DNA from: Sulfotelmatobacter sp963788225 | GTDB taxonomy: Bacteria; Acidobacteriota; Terriglobia; Terriglobales; Acidobacteriaceae | Reading direction: 5' to 3' | DNA: 64,000 nt | NCBI GenBank assembly: GCA_963788225.1 | Contig: CAWBGI010000006.1 | Span: forward strand, 62,001-126,000 | The notes under the pieces: model-generated | The model's database searches: none | What the model was told of the DNA's origin: nothing | Seen by the model: only the letters and a program-made list of their open reading frames with translations | In this document: one piece after another, positions 1-7,674 of the stretch | Layout: each line of letters opens with the position of its first letter | Position numbering within the stretch: position 1 is the stretch's first letter | Position numbers and translations under genes: made by a program

Positions 1-30
1 TTTCTCAGTGTCTCCGTGCCTCCGTGGTGG
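1..30. repeat. Short intergenic repeat arm (CTCCGTG type)
   Basis: The first 30 bases are a run of short related units (GTGTCTCCGTGCCTCCGTGG). Read in reverse they match the CCACGGAGGCAC unit at 60511-60535 and resemble the CACAGAGRCACAGAG inverted repeat at 24639-24724. It is probably one arm of a similar intergenic inverted repeat cut by the window edge. Confidence 0.4.
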
Positions 31-38
31 ATTTTGTT

Positions 39-1259
39 CTACTCGGCGTCTCCGATGCGAACCGGCGGCGCGAATTTCATTCCGTAAAACAGTATGGCAG
101 AAGATATAACCATAGCGATTACTGGGAGAGTGAACGCGGCTTGCAGAGAACGCTTGTCCGCGACCCAGCCCATCATCGTCGGCGAAGGGACATCGCCCAA
201 AATGTGAATGATGAAAATGTTCACCGCCAGCGCCGTGGCGCGGATGTGCGCATCGACTGAGTTGATGACGGCGGCGTTCAGCGGCGCGGTATTAAATAAA
301 AGAAGGAACGCCGCGACCGCAATCGCCGGAATCATGGCACGACCCGTGACGAAAAGCGCCACAATCATCACCGGAACCCCGAGCGCCATGCTGGCTGCTG
401 AAACCAAGTAGTAAGAACTCTTCATGCGGCGCAGCAGAAAATCGCCGAGCCATCCGCCCACCAAAGACGCGACGATGCCGTCGCCGACAATGATCAGGCC
501 AAACATCAGGTTGGCGGTCTCGAGCGTGTAGTGGCGTTCGCTGTAGAGGAACTGCGGCATCCATACCTGGATGCCGCCAAGAGAAAACGTCATCGCGGCC
601 ATGCCCAGCGTCGAAGTGAGGAACGCAGGATTGCGAAACAGGCCAAGGACGGTCGTACGCTCCGGAGTGCCTTTCAGCGAATCGAATTGTCCACGCTCCG
701 GCTCATTCAGAAACAGGGCGGAAATCGCCAGCACGAATCCCGGAGCGGCCGCGATGTAGAAGGGGAAGCGCCAGCCGTGGTGCGGAGCCAGATAGCCGCC
801 GAGCAAATATCCCGCCGCTGACCCGACCGGAATCGCCAGATAGAACACGCCCAGAATCCGGCCGCGTTTCTCCTCGGCGAAAAGATCGGCAACAAACGTG
901 GGCGCGATGGTGACGAAGGTCGCCTCGCCGATGCCGACCAGCGTGTGGCGAATCAGCAACTCGGTGTAGTTATGGGTAAAGGCGGTCAGCAGAGTGAGCC
1001 CGCTCCAGAAAAGCGCTCCCAGCACGATGATCAGCTTGCGCGAATAGCGGTCAGCGAGCGGGCCCACGAAGGGCGCAGCCACCATGTAGAAGCCCAGGAA
1101 GGCGCTGGTGAGATAGCCGATCTGCGTTTTGCTCAGGTGAAACTCGTCCTGCACCAGAGGTTGCACGGCGAACAGCACATTGCGGTCGGCGTAATTCAGC
1201 AAGTTCAGCGCCGTGAGCACGATCAGCGCGGTGCGCGGTTGCAGTTTTGCGGAAGTCAC
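39..1259 (-). CDS. MFS transporter, Spinster-like
   Basis: A 406-residue inner-membrane permease of the major facilitator superfamily with about twelve hydrophobic segments. Residues 22-30 (NYADRNVLF) in the first helix and motif A at 66-75 (GPLADRYSRK) between helices 2 and 3 are typical of the Spinster/hexuronate-like branch. It starts at GTG and runs to TAG with no truncation; length fits the family. It is transcribed alone, away from the next gene. The substrate cannot be read from sequence; members of this branch carry organic anions, sugars or lipids. Family assignment is firm, substrate unknown. Confidence 0.85.
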   Translation of the reverse strand: MTSAKLQPRTALIVLTALNLLNYADRNVLFAVQPLVQDEFHLSKTQIGYLTSAFLGFYMVAAPFVGPLADRYSRKLIIVLGALFWSGLTLLTAFTHNYTELLIRHTLVGIGEATFVTIAPTFVADLFAEEKRGRILGVFYLAIPVGSAAGYLLGGYLAPHHGWRFPFYIAAAPGFVLAISALFLNEPERGQFDSLKGTPERTTVLGLFRNPAFLTSTLGMAAMTFSLGGIQVWMPQFLYSERHYTLETANLMFGLIIVGDGIVASLVGGWLGDFLLRRMKSSYYLVSAASMALGVPVMIVALFVTGRAMIPAIAVAAFLLLFNTAPLNAAVINSVDAHIRATALAVNIFIIHILGDVPSPTMMGWVADKRSLQAAFTLPVIAMVISSAILFYGMKFAPPVRIGDAE

Positions 1260-1399
1260 AGGTCGAGCGAATATAGCATGGAGAGGTTAACGGCCGTGTG
1301 CGCAAGAAATGAGTGCGTGTCCCGGTGAAGAAGGCGGGATCAATCCTTCACAGACGCAGGCTTGTCGATCCGGTCGGTAGAAGGGGAACACACCTGTCG

Positions 1400-2044
1400 T
1401 TACTTTGTAAGTTCCAAGAAGTCTTGATCTGTCTGCAACGTCTTGAACTTGTAATCCGTCCTGGCGTATTTGAGAAATGCAGTGTCGTGGATCTTCATCA
1501 GGTGATCTTTGGCTTGGCGCGTGTCGTTCTTCCAGAGAGCGCAATACGCCAGCACGTAGTTCTTGTAGTCTTCGTTTGACTGGCCTTTGTAGGGCGTGTT
1601 CTCCAGGAGGCTCCGGATGCGCTCGGCATCAAGCGGCTTACCCGAATTCTGGTATGCACTCGCAAGGGCGCCGAGAATCGAAGGGGAACGCTCGCCATTG
1701 CTCACTGCAGGGGCGGCGAGTTGGATGATGTCTCCCCAGGCGCGCTCTTCATCAAGGAGTGGGATGATTTCCAGTTGATAGCGTGCATCAATCGCGGCAG
1801 CCTTCCGGTAATGCAGTTTGGCTGTCGTAATGTCTTTCTTCCAGTGGTAGGCCTGCGCGAGGAGGATCTCTGCCTCAGCAGAACTCGGGTTTTGCAAAAT
1901 ATACTTTTCCAGCGTGGCAATCGCCATGTCGTAGCGTTGCGCAGCGATATGGCTTCGAGCCTCGTCAAGACTCGACTGAGCGTGTACGCGAATCGCAATC
2001 AAAAGGAGCGCGAGGAAAGCCGCCCACAAAGCGCATTTTCTCAT
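1400..2044 (-). CDS. Secreted TPR-repeat protein
   Basis: A 214-residue protein. The open frame extends to 2203, but the ATG at 2044 is preferred because it begins a clear signal peptide of about 22 residues (basic MRK, a hydrophobic core rich in Leu and Ile, then an AQ cleavage site). The mature part is a set of tetratricopeptide helices; the second repeat contains SAEAEILLAQAYHWKKD. This suggests a periplasmic scaffold for protein-protein contacts. No catalytic motif is visible and the partner is unknown. Confidence 0.7.
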   Translation of the reverse strand: MRKCALWAAFLALLLIAIRVHAQSSLDEARSHIAAQRYDMAIATLEKYILQNPSSAEAEILLAQAYHWKKDITTAKLHYRKAAAIDARYQLEIIPLLDEERAWGDIIQLAAPAVSNGERSPSILGALASAYQNSGKPLDAERIRSLLENTPYKGQSNEDYKNYVLAYCALWKNDTRQAKDHLMKIHDTAFLKYARTDYKFKTLQTDQDFLELTK

Positions 2045-2129
2045 AGATAAATCCCTGTCCTTGATATCCACCATGGCAAGGATTGTACCCCCGACTTCGT
2101 CTCGTCTCGAATATGTGCAATACAGTTGC

Positions 2130-2534
2130 TTATGGCTTGCCCTCCCTTCGCGGCCATCGCGCCGCCACCGTGGTCGAGATCCCGCCCCGCGGACGGAATT
2201 CACCTTTCACCTCAGCCCACACCGGCTTTGCCCACCGCACCACGTCTTCGAGAACTCGGTTCACGACGTTCTCCTGGAAGATTCCCAGGTTGCGGTAACT
2301 CTGCAGATATTCTTTGTACGATTTCAGTTCCAGGCACAAGTTATCGGGCTGGTAACGCAGCGTGATCACGCCAAAATCCGGTAAGCCTGTCTTCGGGCAC
2401 ACCGAAGTGAACTCCGGATCGTCGATGACGATCTCGTATCCGGGAAATTGATTCGGCCAGGTTTCGATCTCGGCAAATTTAGCGTCCAAGCCGGCGGCGG
2501 CGTGCTCAGGCGTATAGCGCGGATGTTTGGGCAT
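2130..2534 (-). CDS. queF: NADPH-dependent 7-cyano-7-deazaguanine reductase (QueF)
   Basis: This enzyme reduces preQ0 to preQ1 in queuosine biosynthesis, in the cytosol. Of the two ATGs, the one at 2534 (MPKHPRYTP) is chosen; the upstream one adds only six residues. The 134-residue length is that of the short unimodular QueF subtype. Residues 41-55 (EFTSVCPKTGLPDFG) carry the catalytic Cys46, which forms the thioimide, and Asp53. LELKSYKEYLQSYRN at 69-82 is the family's NADPH-binding signature region. No other queuosine genes lie nearby. Confidence 0.93.
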   Translation of the reverse strand: MPKHPRYTPEHAAAGLDAKFAEIETWPNQFPGYEIVIDDPEFTSVCPKTGLPDFGVITLRYQPDNLCLELKSYKEYLQSYRNLGIFQENVVNRVLEDVVRWAKPVWAEVKGEFRPRGGISTTVAARWPRREGKP

Positions 2535-2589
2535 GCAAGTATTGTCCCACACGCATCGACAGGCAGACTCGTGTCGATCGCGCCGCCGC

Positions 2590-2943
2590 TCACCGACCGA
2601 GCTTCAACGGGCTCGGATGGCTGGGTTCGTACACGCCTATCTTGCCGCCACCAGGAAGTTCGAACTTGGCCACCTTGCCCCAGCGCTGCTCGTTCACCTC
2701 GGAGACCTTCACCTTCTTCGATTTAAGTTCCTTCAAAGTCGCCGCAATGTCGTCGCACATGAAGTAAAGCTCATGCTGGTCATTCTTTTCGGCGTCATGA
2801 AATGCGGCTTCGCTTTGAGGCATGGCGAAGATCAGCCAGCCATGGCCCGCGTCCACCGAGGAGAACTTTAGTACATCCCGAAAGAATGCCCGGTCTGCCT
2901 CCGCATTCTTGCTGTAGATAACCATGTGTGCGCCGTTGATCAT
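2590..2943 (-). CDS. VOC (glyoxalase/bleomycin-resistance fold) protein
   Basis: A 117-residue single-domain protein of the vicinal oxygen chelate superfamily. It opens with MVIYSKNAEADRAFFRDVL, the usual first beta strand and helix, and has a second strand-helix half ending GGGKIGVYEPSHP. His, Gln and Glu residues that could bind metal are present, but the exact ligands are uncertain. It stands alone between queF and an NHL-repeat gene. Members range from antibiotic-binding proteins to dioxygenases, so no substrate is proposed. Confidence 0.8.
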   Translation of the reverse strand: MINGAHMVIYSKNAEADRAFFRDVLKFSSVDAGHGWLIFAMPQSEAAFHDAEKNDQHELYFMCDDIAATLKELKSKKVKVSEVNEQRWGKVAKFELPGGGKIGVYEPSHPSPLKLGR

Positions 2944-3198
2944 GCATGAACTCCGATTTTAAAAATGGTGAGGGTCATATTCTCACCGCGCGGGCGAGTG
3001 CGCAACCAGACCTCTTTTACCTGCGCAAATCATTGACAGACGCTGCTCAGGCCCACGTCGACATCGGAGGGATCGATGCCAATTGGTCCCGACGTACCGG
3101 ACACTTGCGTTCCGCACACGCGTCCATATCTATCTTCCACCATCAGGATGGAATCGAGAGTCCGGAATTGCGGGCCAAGAGCCATTCTTGACAACCGA

Positions 3199-4245
3199 CT
3201 ATTTCGGCAGCGGAAAACCTTTCATGCACACCACCGTACGGTCCGCATCCTCGGGCTTTGCGTGGAGGAAGCCGAGGTTCGCCGTGCAAAGCACATCCCC
3301 TTTCAAAACCAGGCTGGTGTTGTTATCCAGTGGCGCGTTCTGCTTGGTCGCGATCAGGATTCGTTGAGAGCCGTCGGGCGAAAGCACCCAGATCTGGTTC
3401 AGCAAAAGTTCAGACACGTAGATGTTGCCTTTGCTGTCCAGTTCGATCCCGTCGAATGCCGAAAAACCATATGGCAGCGCTACAGGTTCACCGGCCGTCC
3501 CATCGTCTTTAATCGGAATCCGAAGCACCAAGGGGTCGCCATCGGTAACGGCATAGATGTTCTTTTGCTGCTTATCGAGCACGAGATCGTTGACGCCCAG
3601 CGGAAATCCCGAATAAGGTTTAGGCGACCAGTTGAGCAAAGGATGCGCCGACCACAGGTCCACCTTCTTCCCATCAGGTGATATTTTCCAGATTCCTGAG
3701 TACGTGAGATCGGTCATGTAGACATTGCCGCTCGAGTCGATGGCAACATCGTCCGGATAGCAGAACGGCCAGCCCTCGGCTTTGGTCGCCAGCGCCGTCA
3801 CTTTCCGAGTCTTGGCGTCGATCTTATAAACGCCGGAGCTGGTTACCGTCGCGTCGCGGCAAGCGGGATGGAACGGATCTCCCAAGTCTTTTCTGAAGTC
3901 ACGTTTCGAATGCCCCGTGTAGGCGACGTAGATGTTGCCGGCCTGGTCGAGATCGAGCCCGATCAGATCTCCCTTTCCGCTTTCTTCTTTCGAGGGCACC
4001 CACGCGATGTGATCGTAGCTGCCGTCATCCTTGAGCATGACGACTTCGCCAATATGCATCAAGGTGGCGTAGAGATTGCCCTGCGAATCGACTGCGAGAC
4101 CTTCCGGCGTATCGGGGAGTTTGGCCATGACCCAAGCCGTGAACTGGGCTGACGCGGGCCGTGGGACGGCGGTGAAAAACAAGGCGCAGGAGATCAGACA
4201 AAACAGCGTACTCAGATCGTTGTTTTTATGCCGCGGTTTGAGCAT
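3199..4245 (-). CDS. Secreted NHL/SMP-30-like beta-propeller protein
   Basis: A 348-residue exported protein. The frame is open to 4416, but the ATG at 4245 has a CGGGAG ribosome site just upstream and starts a signal peptide ending PASA-Q. The body repeats units such as GLAVDSQGNLYATL, GLDLDQAGNIYVAYTG, DVAIDSSGNVYMTD and GIELDSKGNIYVSEL, the signature of NHL/SMP-30 propellers. Such propellers bind ligands or act as lactonases; catalytic metal ligands cannot be assigned with confidence. It is divergent from the HlyD gene. Confidence 0.75.
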   Translation of the reverse strand: MLKPRHKNNDLSTLFCLISCALFFTAVPRPASAQFTAWVMAKLPDTPEGLAVDSQGNLYATLMHIGEVVMLKDDGSYDHIAWVPSKEESGKGDLIGLDLDQAGNIYVAYTGHSKRDFRKDLGDPFHPACRDATVTSSGVYKIDAKTRKVTALATKAEGWPFCYPDDVAIDSSGNVYMTDLTYSGIWKISPDGKKVDLWSAHPLLNWSPKPYSGFPLGVNDLVLDKQQKNIYAVTDGDPLVLRIPIKDDGTAGEPVALPYGFSAFDGIELDSKGNIYVSELLLNQIWVLSPDGSQRILIATKQNAPLDNNTSLVLKGDVLCTANLGFLHAKPEDADRTVVCMKGFPLPK

Positions 4246-4517
4246 GTAGTCACTCCCGTTAATAATCGTCGATTCCATTTGACGAAGGGCCCAGATTCGA
4301 AACGTATCCGAATCTACAGGAAGACTTTCCTGCACGCACCTCCAAAATTCGAGCCGCCTCCTTAGCGGAGTACCTCCCGAGCCCTCTATCCAGCATCCGC
4401 CGTCTTCAGCCCGCATCTAACCATGCAACGGCTGGCGCAGGCGGCGTTCTCTCGGGGCCGTTTGAGTGGTAAATTAAAGCTTGCAGTTGTCTGCGCGGCA
4501 CCCTGAAAGATAACCGG

Positions 4518-5771
4518 TTGGCAGCAACCAACAACAATTCGAATGGACGTCCCGGCACGCACAAAAGCCGCATCTGGTGGACTGTCGGGGTACTCGCGAT
4601 GCTCGCCGTGATCCCGGTCTTCATCAAGCCAGGGTCGTTGAAAATTCGTACCACCACGGTGGAGCGCGGCCCCATTCGCAGCCTGATTTCCACCAACGGC
4701 AAGGCCGAGCCCATCCAAAATTTTGAAGCCCACGCGCCTGCCGCCACTACGGTGAAGCATCTTTTTGTAAAAGAAGGAGACCACGTTCACCAGGGCCAAC
4801 TTCTCTTGCAGCTCGATGATGCCGATCTGCGCAGCCAGGCCGCTCGCGCGCAAGCTCAGATTAAAGCGGCGCAGGCCAATCAGTCGGATCTAAGCACTGG
4901 CGGCACGCGCGAAGAGCTGCTCACGCTCGACGCGCAACTCATCAAAGCCCGCAACACGCGCGACGCCGCCCAGCGCAACCTGGATTCTTACCATCGGCTC
5001 CAACAGCAGGGCGCAGCTTCTGCCGGCGAGGTGAAGCAGGCGGAAGACGCTTTGCAGCGCGCCCAGGCCGACTTAACCCTGCTGGAGCAAAAAAAGAAAG
5101 ACCGCTACTCCCAGCCGGAAGTGGCCAAAGTTCAGGCGCAAGGAGCCGAGGCCCAGGCCGCCTACCAAGCCGCCGAAGATGCGCTCGCAAAATCCAGCGT
5201 GCGTGCGCCATTCGACGGCATCGTCTATTCGCTTCCCGTAAAGCAGGGCGCTTATGTGCAGACGGGCGATCTATTGCTGCAGGAAGGCGACCTTTCCCGC
5301 ATGCTGGTGCGCACTTTCGTCGACGAACCCGACATCGGCCGCCTCGCCACCGGCCAGAAAATCGAAGTCACCTGGGACGCCTTGCCCGGGCGCATCTGGA
5401 AAGGCGAGGTCAGCACGGTTCCCTCCACCGTCAAGCTTCGCGTCACCCGCAGCGTAGGCGAAGTCACGTGCACGCTCGACAACCACGATCTGCGCTTGTT
5501 GCCGAACGTCAACGTGGGCGTTACCATCATCACTGCCGAACACTACGGCGTGCTCACCTTGCAGCGCGAAGCTCTGCGCATCGACGACACCCGGCCTTAC
5601 GTTTATGAAGTGGTTGATGGCAAACTCGAGCGCCGCGGAGTCGAAGTCTCTCTGCAGAATCTTACGCAGGTCGAGATCACGGGCGGGCTTCCCGAACATG
5701 CAGTTGTAGCCCTCTCCTCGGTCGATTCCAAGCCGCTGACCGACGGCGCCCGCGTAAAAGTGGTGCCGTAG
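4518..5771 (+). CDS. HlyD/MacA-type efflux periplasmic adaptor
   Basis: A 417-residue membrane-fusion protein linking an inner-membrane pump to an outer-membrane channel. It starts at TTG (4518); no ATG lies nearby in frame. One transmembrane segment spans about residues 19-36. Two lipoyl half-motifs (VKHLFVKEGDHVHQGQLLLQ near 75, and the FDGIVYSLPVKQGAYVQ stretch near 235) flank a long alpha-helical hairpin rich in Ala, Gln and Lys. A beta-barrel and membrane-proximal domain follow. No ABC or RND pump is adjacent, and a TolC-like gene lies 17 kb away, so the pump partner is unknown. The downstream TPR gene starts within 4 bp. Confidence 0.85.
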   Translation: MAATNNNSNGRPGTHKSRIWWTVGVLAMLAVIPVFIKPGSLKIRTTTVERGPIRSLISTNGKAEPIQNFEAHAPAATTVKHLFVKEGDHVHQGQLLLQLDDADLRSQAARAQAQIKAAQANQSDLSTGGTREELLTLDAQLIKARNTRDAAQRNLDSYHRLQQQGAASAGEVKQAEDALQRAQADLTLLEQKKKDRYSQPEVAKVQAQGAEAQAAYQAAEDALAKSSVRAPFDGIVYSLPVKQGAYVQTGDLLLQEGDLSRMLVRTFVDEPDIGRLATGQKIEVTWDALPGRIWKGEVSTVPSTVKLRVTRSVGEVTCTLDNHDLRLLPNVNVGVTIITAEHYGVLTLQREALRIDDTRPYVYEVVDGKLERRGVEVSLQNLTQVEITGGLPEHAVVALSSVDSKPLTDGARVKVVP

Positions 5772-5774
5772 CAG

Positions 5775-6860
5775 ATGCGCGGGGTTAAAAACGACATGCG
5801 CCCGCTACGCGACTTTTGTTATTCCGAACCGGGCGCCAAACCCGGTAAGGAACCTGCTTTTCAGCCAGCGCGATTGACATGGGGTGCCCCATTTCTCCCG
5901 TCTTTTGCGAGAAGTGGGGCTCTGACTTTTCTTCTATCTGTGGTGTCGTACTCCGCCTCCGCAGCCCAAACACCACAGGAACTTCTTTCCACCGGCCACG
6001 CAGATCAAGCAATCCAAACGCTCGAGCAGCAAATCCACACGGCGCCGACCGCGGAAACCTACAACCAGCTCTGCCGGGCACACATCGAACTTGGCGATTG
6101 GGACTCCGGCATCCCCGCCTGCGAAAAAGCCGTCGCACTCACGCCCGACAACGGTCTCTATCACCTTTGGCTGGGACGCATTTACGGCGAGAAGGCCGAT
6201 CGCTCAAATTTCCTCAGCGCCGCAGGCCTGGCCGGAAAAGTTCGCACCGAATTCGAACGCGCCGTCGAGTTGTCTCCCAATAATTGGGAAGCCCGCACCG
6301 ATCTAGCCGAGTTCTATCTCGAAGCCCCTGGAATCGTCGGCGGAGGCAAAGATAAAGCCCGCGCCCAGGCTGCTCTGCTTGCACCGCTGAATCCGGCGAT
6401 GTCACACTGGGTGCTTGCCCGCATCGCTCAGAAGAACAAAGACAAAGCCAAGGCCGAACAGGAATACCGCGCCGCCATCGATGCCAGCAACGGAGGCGCG
6501 CGTGCCTGGGTAAATCTCGCCGGCTTCTATCGCCGCACCAACCGCCTCGACGATATGGAGCAAGCCTTGCGCTCCATGGAGTCCGGTCCGCTCGATCGCC
6601 CCGCGGCCTTGGTCGATGGCGCCAGCCTGTTGTTACGCACTGAGCGGAACTATCCTATGGCGATTCGCCTCTTGCGCCGCTACATGGCGTCTTCCAACAC
6701 TGTCGAGGAAGCTCCAGTCTTCAAGGCTCACAATCTGCTGGGCGAATTGTTCGAGAAACAAGGCGACCGCGTCGCGGCGGCCGAAGAATATCGCGCGGCG
6801 CTCGCCCTCGCCCACGCGTACCGGCCAGCTCAGGAAGGATTAAACCGCGTGACCCACTAA
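5775..6860 (+). CDS. Secreted TPR-repeat protein
   Basis: Up to 361 residues; the mature part carries TPR units such as AETYNQLCRAHIELGDW and NGLYHLWLGRIYGEKA across most of its length. Its start is uncertain. The ATG at 5775 follows the HlyD stop directly, but codons from about 5819 to 5919 consist of two dispersed intergenic palindromes. A TTG at 5874 would give a shorter product whose first 30 residues look like a signal peptide ending SASAA-Q. It is probably a periplasmic scaffold. The close spacing with the HlyD adaptor suggests co-transcription. Confidence 0.7.
   Translation: MRGVKNDMRPLRDFCYSEPGAKPGKEPAFQPARLTWGAPFLPSFARSGALTFLLSVVSYSASAAQTPQELLSTGHADQAIQTLEQQIHTAPTAETYNQLCRAHIELGDWDSGIPACEKAVALTPDNGLYHLWLGRIYGEKADRSNFLSAAGLAGKVRTEFERAVELSPNNWEARTDLAEFYLEAPGIVGGGKDKARAQAALLAPLNPAMSHWVLARIAQKNKDKAKAEQEYRAAIDASNGGARAWVNLAGFYRRTNRLDDMEQALRSMESGPLDRPAALVDGASLLLRTERNYPMAIRLLRRYMASSNTVEEAPVFKAHNLLGELFEKQGDRVAAAEEYRAALALAHAYRPAQEGLNRVTH
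5819..5862 (+). repeat. Dispersed palindromic repeat, ATTCCGAA family, copy 1
   Basis: The unit ATTCCGAACCGGGCGCC continues into CCGGTAAGGAACCTGCT. It matches 25767-25812 closely, including the GAACCTGCT end. Elements of this look are scattered between genes in acidobacterial genomes (general knowledge, not checked here). It lies inside the open frame of the TPR gene. Confidence 0.7.
5887..5919 (+). repeat. Palindromic repeat, CCCATTTCTC family, copy 1
   Basis: CCCCATTTCTC pairs with GCGAGAAGTGGGG across a short loop to form a hairpin. The same sequence recurs at 14154-14186. Here it is translated into part of the putative signal peptide of the TPR protein. Confidence 0.7.
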
Positions 6861-6861
6861 A

Positions 6862-7609
6862 GAATTCCGGTGATGTCAAGCTGCCTGTGTAAATAGGTTG
6901 AGGGTGCGGGTTTTCCATTCCAGGTTGAATCTCTGGAAGATGGAGTAGAGGATGCGGTCGACACTAGCTACATTCACAAAACAAACCATGGGCCGGGTGC
7001 GGCGGCGCACTTCCACGAAGCAGCGTTCAATCACGTTAGTGGTGCGCAGCTTCTTACGCAGGTGCGCGGGGAAAGCGAACACCGAAAGCAGCTCCGGCAG
7101 ATCGCGCTCCAGTTGGCGCACCATGGGACCGTAGTTTCCCCGCCAGCGGGCGCGGAAGGCGCGAAAAGCGGCCTCGGCATGGGCGCGGCTTTCGGCTTGG
7201 TAGATGGCTTGTGCGTCCTGCTTCACCGCGTCGAAATCGGCCTTCTTCACTTTCTCCAAAATGTTGCGCATCTTGTGCGCCCAGCAACGCTGATGCCGCA
7301 CGCGCGGATACACCGTGCGAATCGCCGCCGCCAGGCCGGCGCAGCCGTCGGTGACGATCAGACCCAGCGCCTTGCCCTCCAGTCCGCGCCGATACATATC
7401 CTGCAGCAGCCCTTCCCAGTCCGCCTGGCTTTCGCCCTGACTCCGCAAGAACGCCAGCAGATGGCGCGTGCCGTCGCGCCGCACTCCGTAGGCCACCAGC
7501 ATCTGCACCCGCTTGCGCCCCGCCGGACGGAAAGGCTTTAGCTTGCTAGGCCAAAGCCAACTTACACCCTCTCGCTTTTTACACAATCAAAGTTACGTCA
7601 CCTGAATTC
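6862..7609. mobile_element. Internally deleted IS256-family element with both ends kept
   Basis: A remnant of about 750 bp. The left end (from 6862, GAATTCCGGTGATGTC) and the right end read in reverse (from 7609, GAATTCAGGTGACGTA) align without gaps over 45 positions with about 32 identities, so both imperfect terminal inverted repeats survive. Between them lies only the C-terminal half of a mutator-type transposase. I see no clear target-site duplication at these boundaries. Confidence 0.75.
6876..7586 (-). pseudogene. IS256-family (mutator) transposase, N-terminally truncated
   Basis: The 236-residue frame matches the C-terminal part of IS256-type transposases: RPAGRKRVQMLVAYGVRRDG, then LIVTDGCAGL with the second catalytic Asp, RHQRCWAHKMRNIL, and RKKLRTTNVIERCFVEVRRR containing the catalytic Glu. 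Complete members have about 400 residues, so roughly 160-170 N-terminal residues are missing, including the HTH region and the first Asp. The first residues (MCKKREGVSWLWPSK) look like sequence from the terminal repeat read as protein. It is inactive by itself, though its ends might be mobilised by a full-length relative. Confidence 0.85.
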
Positions 7610-7674
7610 CCGTCTTCATTGACTCACCCTCGCCGCGTTCGTAAGATGAAGCGTCCCGAGCCGCGCGTCCTAAC

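Noticed and set aside
2535..2590. A preQ1 riboswitch upstream of queF
   Set aside because: The 56 bases before the start show no preQ1-type pseudoknot or A-rich tail.
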